Positions 1 to 9,921 are shown, counted from the first letter of the stretch. The stretch is 64,000 bases of DNA from CAVSVP01 sp963731125 (GCA_963731125.1 CAVSVP010000007.1:1-64000); one strand, 5' to 3'. A program made the numbers and translations. Notes: generated by a model not told the origin, from the letters alone.

Positions 1-466
1 CTTCCCTCCCGGCGCGTTTTGCTGCACGCCGATCCGCAGTAGTACGACCCGATCCGCCACCCTGGTACCTACGCCTCCCTTTCCCACTCACGGTTATAGG
101 AGACACCTCCTCGACGGGCTTTCCCCGCCGGGGCGCGAGGGTTTCTCCGGTTGCCACATAATCCTTCGCATCCTGTCGCCGCTGATACCCCGCCGGTGAG
201 GACCGCCGTCTCGGACTCATTTCGATCGGCCCTTGCTGCCTTCGCGCGTTATCGACCGTCTCTGCCACCGGAGTTCGTGTAACGAGGCTACTGCTACGTT
301 CACTGCACGTTACAACCTGATGCGTTGCCGTACACCCACGGTGTACGTTGTCGGAGGGCTTCACCGTCTTGCTCTCGCGCCACGGCGCCTCCCAAGCTAC
401 GAGGCTTGAGTCTGTTAGCCTCGGCCGGACTTTCACCGGCTGGACTATGTGCCCTTCTCCGGACAC
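1..466 (-). ncRNA. Probable 5' part of a group II intron
   Basis: Read on the minus strand, the sequence starting near base 466 begins GTGTCC and soon contains GTGAAAGTCC followed by a GC-rich self-complementary tract, which resembles domain I of bacterial group II introns. No protein frame is convincing here. It interrupts an IS4-type transposase frame exactly after a Tyr-x2-Arg-x3-Glu signature (residues YAHRWEI), as expected for an intron or element insertion. The intron-encoded maturase and domains V/VI would lie beyond the left edge, so the call rests on sequence resemblance and the sharp junction only. Confidence 0.5.
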
Positions 467-873
467 GCCAATTTCCCACCGGTGCGCATAGTCGTCGAGA
501 GCCTGCGCGGGGTGATCGGTGGTCGCGACGAGTAACAGCGAGCCATCCTTGAGGCGCAAGGCAACCAGGAAGACAAAGCAGACCCACACGGGGCGTCGCC
601 CGGCTAAGTGGCATACCTGGCCGCTCTGGAGCGACTGAAACAGCCGATGTGCCAGCAGGCGACGTTCCAGCGGTTGGGGATGCACGTGTTCTGCTTTAGG
701 CGGATGCGAAAGGCAATCGCCTGGCGTTGCAGATAGCTCAGCCAGTCACCGCCCACGAACTCGCGATCCGCCAACAGCGCGCGGATGCGCGCCCGGCCAA
801 AGGTAGCCAGAAAGCGCTCCAGGAGGGCGATGCGTTCAGCGGTGTTGGAATACCACGGCTGGTTGACTGACAA
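467..873 (-). pseudogene. IS4-type transposase fragment, frameshifted and interrupted
   Basis: The frame from 873 carries LLADREFVGGDWLSYLQRQ, the second-Asp region of IS4-family transposases. After RIRLKQNT a one-base shift near 690 is needed to continue into VHPQPLERRLLAHRLFQS and then the YAHRWEI motif at about 471-490. The N-terminal half is missing because an IS4 element borders it at 859-878. The C-terminus is cut by the probable group II intron. It is a dead remnant. Confidence 0.6.
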
Positions 874-2206
874 AACTCCTCTCAGCTAACTCTCATGCTG
901 CCTCCAGGGCGGGAAGTAACAAGGCATAACAGGCTGGCAAAGGGTCCATCCAGCGGGCTTGTTGACGTTTTTGCCGCCCCTGTCGGCGGCTGGCCTGAGC
1001 CGGATCCGGATCCTGGAGGGAGCCCAGCGTCAAGCGTTGCAGCAGGGCTTCGCCATGAGCCAGCGCATAGCGCAGCCCATGCCAGCCTAAGCGCAGATAG
1101 CTGTGGCCGCGAAACCAATGGGTATCGACCCGGCGGCGCTGGCCCTGGGCGACCACCGCGGCGCCTTGGCAAGTCAGGTAGAGGGTGGCCACGGCCAAGA
1201 CCAACAGCAACCGTGTCAGGGTGCGGGCGTCGCGCAGTTGGGAGCTTTCCAGTTGGAAGCCGTTGGATTTGTCGTCCAGGAAATTCTCCTCGATCCGAAA
1301 GCGCTGGCCATACTCAGCCAGGGTATCGCGGTCGGTCGGTTCATCGCTGAGGATCAACCAGGGCTCGCGGTGGCCCCGTTGCCAGCCCACGGCCAAGTGC
1401 ATCTCCAGGCGTTGGGCACCGACAAAGACGTGATGATAGCAGCCCACTTCACCGGCCTGCACGCGAATGACCAGGCGCCGATAGTGTCCCCGGCGCTGGA
1501 CATAGAGATGCAACCCTGAGCGCTTGATACGCACGCGCAGATGCCAGCGCGCGTGGCGGTGAATCCAGGCCATCAGTTCCCCATGCAGAAAGCCCCGATC
1601 GGCCAACAGCACGATGTCCCGCCCTGGCGGCAACAGCCGCTCGGCCAAGCGCAACAACCCACGGTAAGCCCGAAAGGCCACACTGCTGGAGCGATGCTCG
1701 ATCACCTTCCAGACCAGCGGTATGGTACGGCCGCGATACACTAACCCCAGGCGGATCAAACACCACCGGTTCCACAGCAACGAGGTATCCAAGACCACGT
1801 ACAGCCGTGGCGCGTCCAGTTCCGCCAACACCGGCTGCAACAGCGCGCCGTAGAGGTGGTGGACATCCACTCGCCGATTGGCTAACCAGCGCCGAAACCG
1901 CCGCCAACTGCTGGCGGCGAACCGGGCGCGACTGTGTACCTACGGCACCCACTCACTTAGCCCAATCCAGCCGCTGCTCAATAACCCAACCACCATCCAT
2001 GCCAAGGTCGATAAATGCCGGCGATCGCGCCACGGTGCTTGTGCCAAGAGGGAGACTATCGTATCGTAAAGTGGGGATGAGGTATTCATGCGCGGGCTCC
2101 TTATGTTTAACCCATCCCGTTGGAACACGGGTCGCGCATTTCATCTCATCCCTTTCTTTAATTTCAAGTAGAATCCGTGCCTTAGCGAGTTTTGTCAGTC
2201 AACCAG
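859..2206. mobile_element. IS4-family insertion sequence (IS4-A)
   Basis: Perfect 20-bp terminal inverted repeats lie at 859-878 and 2187-2206 (CTGGTTGACTGACAAAACTC and its complement). They bracket one transposase gene on the minus strand. The two flanks are different transposase remnants (an IS4-type gene on the left, an IS1634 gene on the right) and I see no target duplication, so the element probably sits at a deletion or recombination junction. Confidence 0.75.
893..2089 (-). pseudogene. IS4-family transposase with an in-frame amber codon
   Basis: The frame starts at ATG 2089 (MNTSSPLYDTIVSLLAQ) and is closed by TAG at 1940-1942, after SEWVP. It then continues in the same frame (VHSRARFAASSWRRF) to a stop at 893. 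Catalytic features are intact: Asp in VVLDTSLLW, Asp in LLADRGFLHGEL and the signature Y-x2-R-x3-E-x6-K in YGQRFRIEENFLDDK. The full product would be about 398 aa, normal for IS4. A single CAG-to-TAG change would explain the stop. Amber recoding is unlikely because other genes here end in TAG. Confidence 0.75.
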
Positions 2207-3076
2207 GCCGATGAAGTGATAGGGGCTGTCGGCGATGGCCTCGAGATTGGCCTGGGCGTTATTGCCCTTGTCGAAGATGAGGGTCACGTGTTCGGTGCCG
2301 TCGGTGATGGCGCGATAGCGCGCTACCAACGCGGCGGTCAGACTCTGGAAGGTGGTGGCATCGGTCTGGTTACCGGGATAGGTGCGATGCAACAGCGGCA
2401 CATGGAAATCGGCCGAGACTAACAGCGCCAGGCCGACGATGCGCAGCGCCTGCCGCCCTTCTTTGCTCTTGCCACGTTGGGCCAAGGTGGAGCGCTCGTT
2501 GAAGGTATCGATGAAGGTAAAGAAGTTAGTGGCATCGAACAGCACCCGCTGCAAGTCGATGTTAAAATCGCGCACCATCTGCACCACCACCTCGTGCTCG
2601 ATGGCGTCGATGGCCTGACGCGAGACCCGATCCATGTTGTCCCAGAAGCGCTGGCTGGAGAGCTGTCTGGCGTCGATGGGCAGCAAGCGCCGCAGGGCGG
2701 TGTCTTGGAACCAGGGCCCGATGCTGGCTTTGCTGCCCGGGGCGACGCAGCGATTGAGGATGGCCACCAGCAGATAGGTGCCCACCGAGGGACCGTTACG
2801 CTGCTTGGGCACATGGCGGTCGATATGCTCAACCAGCTGCAAGCGCTGGGCGAGGTCATACAGGGCGACCACGGCGCCAAACTCGGTGATGCCGGCTTCC
2901 TTGGGAGCCGGCAAGGCAGAGGGGTTGCCGCAGCCTTCGGTCAGGGCAGCGATGAGGTCGTCGGCACGGCCGAGGTACTTTTGCCAGACGATTGTCGGCT
3001 TGCCGTTGATGCGCTGGCATTCCCGGGCGTAGTAGTACGGTTTGCCGTGGATGGTTTTTTTGATGATGCTCGCCAT
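2195..3076 (-). pseudogene. IS1634-family transposase, C-terminus lost
   Basis: The 293-residue frame begins MASIIKKTIHGKPYYYARE, the typical start of IS1634-type transposases. It contains the first catalytic Asp region (LQRVLFDATNFFTFID) and ends at IFDKGNNAQANLEAIADS. Family members are roughly 550-600 aa, so about half is missing. The truncation coincides with the right end of the IS4 element at 2206. The sequence upstream of the ATG (3080-3180) has short repeats consistent with the IS end, but I could not fix the border. Confidence 0.75.
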
Positions 3077-3288
3077 AGATTAGGACATACAATAGCTTGT
3101 ATTACGCCTTGTGTCTAGTCCTAAACTATAGGTATTTACTGGCTAGAAAGCCAGATTAATGTTTTGAAATTCGACTCCTATTTTTAGGTCATACACTTGA
3201 AGCCAGCCGAACCGCTCACCAACCGACCCTAAAAAGGGAGAACAAACCCCATAGTAACAAGGAGTTATGAAATACTTAGATACCCCAG

Positions 3289-3501
3289 ATGAACGAAGTT
3301 CACTCCAGCGTTACGGCATCTCGCGGTAAACTCGGGCTAGGGGAGATGATCACGCTGGTTGCAAGCTTCGGCGGTTGGTTGGGGCGCAAGCATGACGGAC
3401 CGCCCGGTCCGAAAGCGATCTGGACGGGGTTGCAGCGGATTCGGGATTTTGCCATCGCCGTGCAAGTGATGTCCGAAATGCATAATCTTTCAAGCGGTTA
3501 G
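3289..3501 (+). pseudogene. Tn5/IS50-like transposase C-terminal remnant
   Basis: The segment EMITLVASFGGWLGRKHDG followed by GPKAIWTGLQRIRDF matches the conserved C-terminus of Tn5-like IS4-group transposases (LGGFLGRKxDGxPGxKTLWxGLQR). Stops lie immediately upstream in frame, and the DDE core is absent. The 200 bases to its left hold no gene. Confidence 0.6.
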
Positions 3502-3550
3502 CAAGTTGTGTGTAATGGGGTGGCTTTAAAAGAGCGAATGACGAGCAATA

Positions 3551-3566
3551 TGTTCCACGTGGAACA
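3551..3566. promoter_or_regulatory. parS-like centromere site
   Basis: The 16-bp perfect palindrome TGTTCCACGTGGAACA is the form of parS bound by chromosomal ParB in Pseudomonas (core GTTCCACGTGGAAC). It lies between the Tn5-like remnant and the IS1-like element, outside any gene. No other copy was found in this window and no parAB genes are present. In chromosomes parS sites usually cluster near oriC, so this may mark an origin-proximal location, or a plasmid segment that was captured. Confidence 0.7.
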
Positions 3567-3584
3567 CAATAGAAATGAGTGATA

Positions 3585-4899
3585 AAAAATAGGTAGTGTC
3601 CCTCAACTCCCTTGATGATATTGGTTCAGTTTTGGGAACAGGTGTTCGATTTCGTGCAGCCGCTCAAGGAACTCTACTGGTACGCGGTAAGACAGCAACT
3701 CGGTCGTCGTCCAGACATGACCGGTCATGCCAGCCGCCATGGCAGGTGTTACGGAACGCCACTTGCGGGGTGAACCCGTTCCGCGGGTTGATTCCGGCAT
3801 GGGCAACGGTTCTCGCAAACTCTCGTGGGGCAGAACCAGGTGGTAATACGCCAACGACAGCCAGAGCTGTTTCTCAAACCAAGGGATATCCTTGGAAAAG
3901 CGATTGGTGCGGCGTGTCAACCGACGATTACTTTGCCGTTGGGTTAAGTTGTCACGCTCCACCAAGCTGGTGTTGATGGTATGACTGACTGGGGAGACGG
4001 CCAGGCACGCGGCAATCGCTTGCGGATCACCGAAAATGACCTGCGTACCGACTTCCACTCCCCGGCCCTTTTCCCGTTGTTTGACCACCTGGGCATACAG
4101 CAATCCTGGTGGTGGCCGGCGCCGGGGTTTAGGAAGCACGCCCCGGTCACCGCGACGTGGAGGGGTGTGCCATTGACCATACGTGTGCAGCAAGCTGTTC
4201 TTATATTCAGGCAGCTGATCGCTCGTGAAGAAGGGAAGGTGCGTATCGGTGACCTGAGCTACCCGCGCCAGCAACAAATTAGCGCTCTCCTGGGTACGCT
4301 TGCCAATGACACAGGCCACCACCAACCGCCACACCGGCGCAAAGGCGATCCATCCCCAGGCGTCGCCATACGTCTCGCAATAGCGTTTGGCACCAGGCAG
4401 GTTATCTTGCTTGGTATGCACAAAGCTCCACAACTCATCCAGCTGACATTCGCTGACATGCAAGTTACTCCACAAATACAGCATGACGAGCCGACAGTGC
4501 CGCGCCGCGCGGTCAAGCCAAGCACAGACGGTATCCTTGTCGATTTGCACAATGCGTCCGGTGGTGCGCAACGAATTGCCTTCCGCCAAAGCACGCACGG
4601 CGGTCTCGAAAATAGCGGGATCAGCATCCAGACCGTAGTACGCAGTCGCAGTTCTCAAGGCGATCCTACTCCCACAGGCTTTACATAGGGCCTGTGGCTG
4701 ACCCTAGCTGGTGCCATTTTTAACCAACAGCCCCAGGCCAAAGGGTTTTCCATCGCAACGGCAGTGCACATTAGGACAATACAGCGTTTCCCAGTTCACC
4801 CAAGCCCCCTCGATGAGTTAAATTGCTCAATCGAGGATGCAAAACATGCTCAAAATCAGTCAAATCCATCAAGGGAGTTGAGGGACACTACCTATTTTT
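3585..4899. mobile_element. IS1-family-like insertion sequence
   Basis: Perfect inverted repeats of 33 bp lie at 3585-3617 and 4867-4899 (the inner part reads GTCCCTCAACTCCCTTGATG on the left). They enclose one transposase gene on the minus strand. The flanking bases are not direct repeats. The right end fuses into an IS66 tnpC frame whose N-terminus is missing from the left flank, so IS1-mediated deletion is likely. Confidence 0.8.
3603..4799 (-). pseudogene. IS1-family-like DDE transposase, nonsense mutation
   Basis: The main frame (3603-4658) has the DDE core: Asp in SECQLDELWSF, Asp in PFFTSDQLPEYK and Glu in TSLVERDNLTQRQSNRRLTR, the last being an IS1 hallmark. Upstream in the same frame is a zinc ribbon (LYCPNVHCRCDGK ... 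LCKACGS) that starts around GTG 4799. It is separated from the core by an in-frame TAG at 4704-4706. The core may still be read from the TTG at 4658, but without the DNA-binding ribbon. The long C-terminal extension after the Glu motif is larger than in classical IS1. Confidence 0.7.
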
Positions 4900-6446
4900 G
4901 GCTGCTGTTTGCGGTGCAGGAAGCGAAGCTGAGCATGAAACGGCTGCGGGGGCTGTTGTTTGGCAGAGCCGCGCCGGCATCGGCCGAGGGGGCGGCGAAG
5001 GAACCGCCGGGCAATGACCCGCAAGCGCCCGAGGCCGCGGTGGCGGCGGCGGACGAAGCCGCAGCGGAGGTAGATGAGCCGGTGACGGAGGCGGAGGAGC
5101 GCGATGCGGCGGGACGGCGTCAGCGCGGCGGCGGAAAACGCCCGGGGCAGGGCCGCCAGGGCGCTGACGCCTATCCGGGAGCCGAGCGGGTGCTGTGCCA
5201 ACTGGAGGAAGCCTGGCAAGCGGGTCAACGGTGTCCGGCGTGTGGTCGCGGGACGTTATATCGGTTGCCGCCCGGGGTGGAGATCCGCCTGGACGGGAAT
5301 GGTTTTTTGACGGCGCTCTGCTACGCGTTGGAGAAGGTACGCTGTTCGGCGTGTGGGCAGGTGACGACGGCGGCGTTACCGGCGACGGCGGGGGACGAGA
5401 AGTACAGTGCCCGGGCGCGGGCGGTGCTGGCGTTGGGACGCTATTATCTGGGGCTGCCATTTTATCGACTGGAAGGGTATCAGCAGCTAGTAGGCGTACC
5501 GGTGGCGGACGCCACCCAGTGGGATCAGGTCGAGCGGGTGGCCGGCTGCGCGTGGCCGGTGTTCAACGAGCTGGTCTACCAGGCGGCGCAGGCGGAGCGA
5601 CTGCATGAAGATGACACGCCCGTGCGGGTGTTGTCGCTGATCCAAGAGAACGCCACGGCGGAACCCGGCGAGCGCCGGGGGATGGATACCACGGGCGTGG
5701 TGGCGACGGTGGGCGAACAGGAAATTTGGCGGTACTTTAGCGGCCGCGCCAACGCCGGGGAGAACGCCGGGGCGGTGATGCAATTACGCGAGCCGGACGC
5801 TGGGGAGCTGATCCTGATGTCGGATGCGTTGAGCGCCAATCACCTGGAGCCCTCACCCCGTGCTGAGGTGATCGCGTGTTTTTGCCTAGCCCACGGGCTG
5901 CGCCAATTCAGCGACATCGCCGCGGTGTTTCCCGAACCGTGCCGTTACGTGCTGGAGACGTTAGCGGCCGTGTTCGAACATGAGCGTCTTAGCCGGGCGC
6001 GCCGCCTCAGTGCCGAAGACCGCTTGCGCTACCATCAACAGCACAGCGAGCCGCTGCGGCACGCCCTGCACCCCTGGCTGGAACAGCAGTTCACGGAGCG
6101 GGAGGTGGAACCCAACAGCAGTCTGGGTAAGGCCTTGCGCTATTTGCGGGCGCATTGGACAGAGCTGACGCAATTTCTGCGGGTCAGCGGCGCACCGCTC
6201 GACAACCATGGCGTCGAACGTGCCCTGAAGCTGATGCTTCGCCAGCGCAAGAACAGCTGGTTCTTTGCTACCCCCTACCGTGCCAGTGTGGCCAGCGTGT
6301 TGAGCAGCGTCATCGCCACGGCCAGGCAGGCCGGGGTCAATGTGCTGACCTACCTGGTGGCCCTGCAGCAGCATCACCGCGAGGTCATGCAACGTCCCGC
6401 GCAGTGGCTGCCCTGGAATTATCACGTTAACCTGGCCACGTGCTAG
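4899..6446 (+). pseudogene. tnpC: IS66 transposase TnpC, N-terminus replaced
   Basis: This is the DDE transposase of IS66. It has a basic/acidic linker after LSMKRLRGLLFG, zinc-finger cysteines in RCPACGRGTLY and VRCSACGQ, Asp in RLHEDDTPVRVL, the ILMSDALSANH region, and the C-terminal IS66 signature APLDNHGVERALKLMLRQRK with the ATPYRASVASVLSSVIATAR tail. The open frame runs back into the IS1-like element (to 4764), so the true N-terminal coiled-coil part is gone. Unusually it faces the tnpB/tnpA genes and nearly touches tnpB at 6443. Confidence 0.85.
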
Positions 6447-6793
6447 GCCACCCGGCGCCAGTCCTCAGCCATCGCGGCCTGCGCTGGCAAGCCATTCCAG
6501 AGCAGGATAGGCAGCTCCCGCGCCGAGAGCCGGTAGGTGGGGTTCGCGGCGCTGGGCCACCACGGCAGCCGCCCCTGAGACAAGCGCTTGGTGCATAACC
6601 AAAACCCCTGCCCGTCGTAGCATAGAATTTTTAGCCCGGTTCCGGCGCGGTTGCGAAACACATAGACCGCGCCGTCCAGGGGATTATGGGCCAGGGCACG
6701 CCGGCACAAGCCGCCGAGGCCATCGATACCTTGGCGAAAATCCACCGGTTCGACCGCCACGAAGATGCGACTCTGGGGGGTTAGCTGCAGCAT
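6443..6793 (-). CDS. tnpB: IS66 accessory protein TnpB
   Basis: The protein starting at ATG 6793 (MLQLTPQSRIFVAVEPVDF) carries the TnpB core VDFRQGIDGLGGL ... NPLDGAVYVFRNRAGTGLKILCYDGQGFWL. It is about 116 aa, the usual length. TnpB is required for IS66 transposition by an unknown mechanism. Its start overlaps the end of the tnpA-like gene by 13 bases (6781-6793), an arrangement typical of translational coupling in IS66. Confidence 0.85.
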   Translation of the reverse strand: MLQLTPQSRIFVAVEPVDFRQGIDGLGGLCRRALAHNPLDGAVYVFRNRAGTGLKILCYDGQGFWLCTKRLSQGRLPWWPSAANPTYRLSARELPILLWNGLPAQAAMAEDWRRVA

Positions 6794-7206
6794 CGCCCGC
6801 CCTCCATAAACACCCGCACCAGCTCGCCGAGTTCGCCCGCCGTAGCACCGCAAAGGCGCATGCGCCACCCGTCAGGCCGCTCCAGTTCCACCTGTGGGCC
6901 GCTTGACTCACCGTTTGCACCCGGTCCCGCGGGGGTTACCTCGATAAACTGGGGATCGCTCCCCGGCGCCGGGGTCGGTACCTGGGTTTGCTGGGCCAGC
7001 CGGCGGTTTTTCAAGTCTGTGGCGCTGAGGCCCAGCGCTCTAGCCACCTGGCCATTCGGCAACACCTCACTCAACGCCACCGCCTGATCCCACAGCGGTG
7101 CCGGTATCCGTTCGTGCCGATGGGCACGATGCCGGCGCCAGTGCCTAAACCGTTCGGCCAGTTCGGCCAAGGCCTGCTCAGCTTGGGAGACCGTCTTTAT
7201 CGCCAT
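6781..7206 (-). CDS. tnpA: IS66 TnpA-like DNA-binding protein
   Basis: The predicted 141-aa protein starts at ATG 7206, with GAGG a few bases upstream, rather than at the longer in-frame start at 7266. The N-terminal part has a helix-turn-helix-like segment (ALSEVLPNGQVARALGLSAT). The C-terminal part (GWRMRLCGATAGELGELVRVF) matches the end of IS66 TnpA proteins. A Pro/Gly-rich linker joins them. It precedes and overlaps tnpB. Confidence 0.7.
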   Translation of the reverse strand: MAIKTVSQAEQALAELAERFRHWRRHRAHRHERIPAPLWDQAVALSEVLPNGQVARALGLSATDLKNRRLAQQTQVPTPAPGSDPQFIEVTPAGPGANGESSGPQVELERPDGWRMRLCGATAGELGELVRVFMEGGRCCS

Positions 7207-7551
7207 CTGCACCTCTTCTTTATATACCGTTACCAGTTCAGTGCATACCTTAATTGACGATGCCACGCTGGGTCACGCAGGCTTATCGGAAGGACACTAT
7301 AGATCCAGAAATTGATATTCAGACATCGATGGCGGCATATTGCGTGTCTGGCAAATGAAAAAAGGAAATGATCCGTTTGGCGCGACGTTGCAGCGATTGC
7401 AAGGTCGAATATAAACGCTTTTTAACTTGACAATGTCACATTTCCAAAATGGCCGATGAGTTTGTATCATAATGGTTTTTTGTAGAAAAGTGCTGATGAT
7501 GACAGCTAAGAAAGGAGCGGTCTGGGGCAACGGGTCGGGCGTCGGGGACTG

Positions 7552-7901
7552 GTGCCCGAGGCGATTCATACGCTGGGTCAACGGCTGCATGACGTTTGGG
7601 CTCGCTACCGGAGCTGTTTCCAGACCCAAACCCGAGACGGCGGCGCCTATGCGCACCCTGATCTGAGCGGGCTGCTGCGCATGGAGGGGAACCGACACTA
7701 TAGCGGCATAGGCCGGGAGACGGGTGTCGGAGGGCAAAACCTCCAGCACTTCATGAGCCACTCCCCCTGGTCGGCTGAGGCGGTCTACCGCCAGGTCCAG
7801 GAGGAAGTGAAAGCGGTTCCGGAACTGACGAGGGGGGCCGTGGTACTGGTCGACGAAAGTGCCGACGAGAAAGCCGGCGACGCCAGTGCCGGGGCGGCTA
7901 A
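7552..7901 (+). pseudogene. IS701 transposase copy 1, 5' part
   Basis: The frame starts at GTG 7552 (VPEAIHTLGQRLHDVWARY) and includes the first catalytic region GAVVLVDESADEKAGDAS. It is cut after the Ala-Ala-Lys codons by the IS5 insertion at 7902. Removing the IS5 plus one TAA duplication joins it to 10620 without a gap, giving AAKQYNGRLGKVETSQVGV. Confidence 0.9.
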
Positions 7902-7976
7902 GAGGGTGTGTGAAAAGTTTCGATCATCGACTATACTCTAGAGACATGACGTTGTATCCAGTGTATTGAGAGGTCT

Positions 7977-8162
7977 GTGATGGTGATGAAGCGCGCCCCC
8001 TATCCTAGTGATCTGACGACTCGCCAATGGCAATTGATAGAACCGCTCTTGCCTCCGCCGAAGCCGGGAGGACGCGCACGGGAGGTGGACCTGCGGGAGG
8101 TGGTCAACGGGATATGCTACATGAGTCGCAGTGGCTGTGCGTGGCGGATGTTGCCGCATGAT
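7977..8162 (+). pseudogene. IS5-family transposase, N-terminal part
   Basis: The frame (VMKRAPYPSDLTTRQWQLIE to AWRMLPHD) is the N-terminal domain of IS427-type transposases. It stops where the IS3 element begins at 8163. The residues resume exactly at 9998 (LPPWGTVHWYYRQWRLDG), showing a clean insertion with a 3-bp GAT duplication. Confidence 0.85.
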
Positions 8163-8253
8163 TCGGTGTTTGTCAAGATAGTTGTCGTCTTTTTCTATTC
8201 GGTCTGTGGTAGACCGGGAACTTTGTCCAGCACCTCAGCGGCTGGGTTAAGCC

Positions 8254-8406
8254 TAGGGTGTCTAAAAACGCCATCTTTAGGCCAAATTCATTGCCCGTTT
8301 TTTGGACCCTGAGAATATCGCCGTGACACCGATTCACGTTGGGTTTGGAACCAATCAGCGAGGTCCAAAAAGTGGTTAAAGCAAATTGGCCGATTTAGAC
8401 GCCCTA
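8254..8406. mobile_element. MITE-1 copy 1 (153 bp)
   Basis: A non-coding element with ends TAGGGTGTCTAAA and TTTAGACGCCCTA, flanked by 9-bp direct repeats GGTTAAGCC (8245-8253 and 8407-8415). Inner inverted pairs (GGCCAAATT/AATTGGCC and TTTTTGGACC/GGTCCAAAAA) make nearly the whole unit a long imperfect hairpin. It truncates the C-terminus of the IS3 orfB. Confidence 0.85.
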
Positions 8407-9394
8407 GGTTAAGCCACACCTCCGTCACCGGCTTCCAGTTGCGGATGGCGCCCTGCCAGCGCTCGGGGTGGCGTGCCTTGGCCTGTTCATACACCGCCTC
8501 GCGTTGCGCTATGATGGCGGCTTCTTGGCCGCTATGGCGTTCGTGCGGGGTCACGAAGCGAATCCGACTATGGCGATGGTCGTGATTGTACCAGGTCACG
8601 AACTGCAGTATCCACGCACGGGCGGCCTCCAGCGAGGCAAATCCGTGCTCAGGGTATTCCGGCCGATATTTACAGGTCCGAAAGACGGCCTCCGAGAATG
8701 GGTTGTCATTGCTCCCCCGGGGGCGGCTGTAGGAGGTCACGACCCCGAGCCGGTAGAGCGTTTCCAATAAGGCACTGCCCTTCATGGGACTGCCATTATC
8801 GGCATGCCGCACCAAGGGCTGATCCCGACACTGCTCCACCAGGACCGCCCGGCGCACCACCTCAGCGGCATAGGCTGCACTTTCGCACGCATACACTTCC
8901 CAGCCGACGATTTTGCGGCTATAGAGGTCAATAATGAGATAGAGGTAGAAAAACAGCCCCTTCACTGGGCCTGGCAACCAAGTGATATCCCATGACCAGA
9001 CCTCGCATGGGCCGCGGGCACAGTGGCGCGGCGGCGGCGCCGGTGGCCGGGGAGCGCGGCTGCGCCCCCGATGGCGTTGTTCCTCCGCGTCATGCAGAAT
9101 TCGGTAGAAGGTGGATTCCGAGGCCAGGTACTCCCCTTGATCTGCCAAGCGCGGCACGATTTGACTGGGCGGCAACCTGGCAGGCGCAGGGGTATGGCAG
9201 GTTGCCAACACCTGCGCCCGTTCTGCCGCACTGAGTTGATTGGCTGGCGGGGGGCGCGCTGCCGTCGGACGGCCATCGGCCTTGACGGCTTCCCCCTGGG
9301 TCCAGCGCTGATAGGTGCGCAGACTCAGGCCCAGCTGGCGACACGCCGGCGCTAAGCGAGCCCCCTGGCGGTGGGCTTCGGCAATCAGCGCCAC
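8288..9394 (-). CDS. IS3-family OrfB transposase (copy A), C-terminus altered
   Basis: The rve-type integrase core is complete: Asp in EVWSWDITWLPGP, Asp in PLVRHADNGSPMKG and Glu in NDNPFSEAVFRTCKYRPEYP, preceded by an HTH_21-like region. The reading frame runs into MITE-1 at 8406 and ends at 8288 with about 36 foreign residues. Without the MITE it would end WLNPAAEVLDKVPGLPQTE. The catalytic domain is untouched, so the protein may still work. In IS3 elements it is normally made as an OrfAB frameshift fusion with the upstream orfA. Confidence 0.85.
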   Translation of the reverse strand: MALIAEAHRQGARLAPACRQLGLSLRTYQRWTQGEAVKADGRPTAARPPPANQLSAAERAQVLATCHTPAPARLPPSQIVPRLADQGEYLASESTFYRILHDAEEQRHRGRSRAPRPPAPPPRHCARGPCEVWSWDITWLPGPVKGLFFYLYLIIDLYSRKIVGWEVYACESAAYAAEVVRRAVLVEQCRDQPLVRHADNGSPMKGSALLETLYRLGVVTSYSRPRGSNDNPFSEAVFRTCKYRPEYPEHGFASLEAARAWILQFVTWYNHDHRHSRIRFVTPHERHSGQEAAIIAQREAVYEQAKARHPERWQGAIRNWKPVTEVWLNLGRLNRPICFNHFLDLADWFQTQRESVSRRYSQGPKNGQ

Positions 9395-9420
9395 CGCTTG
9401 CTGGCGAGCTATCGGGCTAA

Positions 9421-9921
9421 TCAGACGTCCTCGCTGTCCCCCCAGATGGCCTGGGCTTTTTTTTGGAGCACCAGCAACGCCGCCGCCTCGGCTAAGGCTT
9501 TGTCCTTGCGGCGCAATTCGCGCTCCAGGTCGCGAATCCGCCGTTTATCGGCTTGGGCCTCGCTTAAGGGACGCGCTTTGGGGGAGGGGGCCACCGGATT
9601 GGCCTGTTGGCAGGCCGCACGCCAGGTGGTGATTGGTTCCGGATAGAGCCCGCGCTGACGGCAGTATTCGCCCAATGCCGCCTCATTCAGCGCCGCCGTC
9701 TCCACCACGACGGTAACCTTCTCTTCACTACTCCAGCGGTGTCCCGCCTCCGCCGCCGGCGATGCCGTCAGGCCCCGTTCCCGGCGGGCCTGGCTCCGCC
9801 AGCTGTAAAGCGTATCCTTGGGAATCCCGCTTTCCTGGGCCAACTGCACCACCTCCACATGCTGCGGGGGTAACCGTTTCTCAATGATGCTGGCCTTAAA
9901 TTCTGCCGAATAGGTTCTCAT
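9421..9921 (-). CDS. IS3-family OrfA (copy A)
   Basis: A 166-aa helix-turn-helix protein starting MRTYSAEFKASIIEKRLPP. It has an HTH (VVQLAQESGIPKDTLYSWRSQ), a second basic DNA-binding segment, and a C-terminal leucine-zipper-like helix (DLERELRRKDKALAEAAALL) used for OrfA/OrfAB multimerisation. It overlaps the region just upstream of orfB (27 bases apart). The sequence is identical to that in copy B. Confidence 0.85.
   Translation of the reverse strand: MRTYSAEFKASIIEKRLPPQHVEVVQLAQESGIPKDTLYSWRSQARRERGLTASPAAEAGHRWSSEEKVTVVVETAALNEAALGEYCRQRGLYPEPITTWRAACQQANPVAPSPKARPLSEAQADKRRIRDLERELRRKDKALAEAAALLVLQKKAQAIWGDSEDV

Noticed and set aside
300..614. Open frames on both strands in the first 600 bases.
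   Set aside because: No family similarity, and they overlap the transposase remnant and structured intron-like sequence.
893..4799. In-frame TAG codons in transposases (1940, 4704, also 35409) as a sign of amber recoding.
   Set aside because: Other genes here, for example tnpC at 6446, end in TAG, and the affected genes are all mobile elements with other damage.
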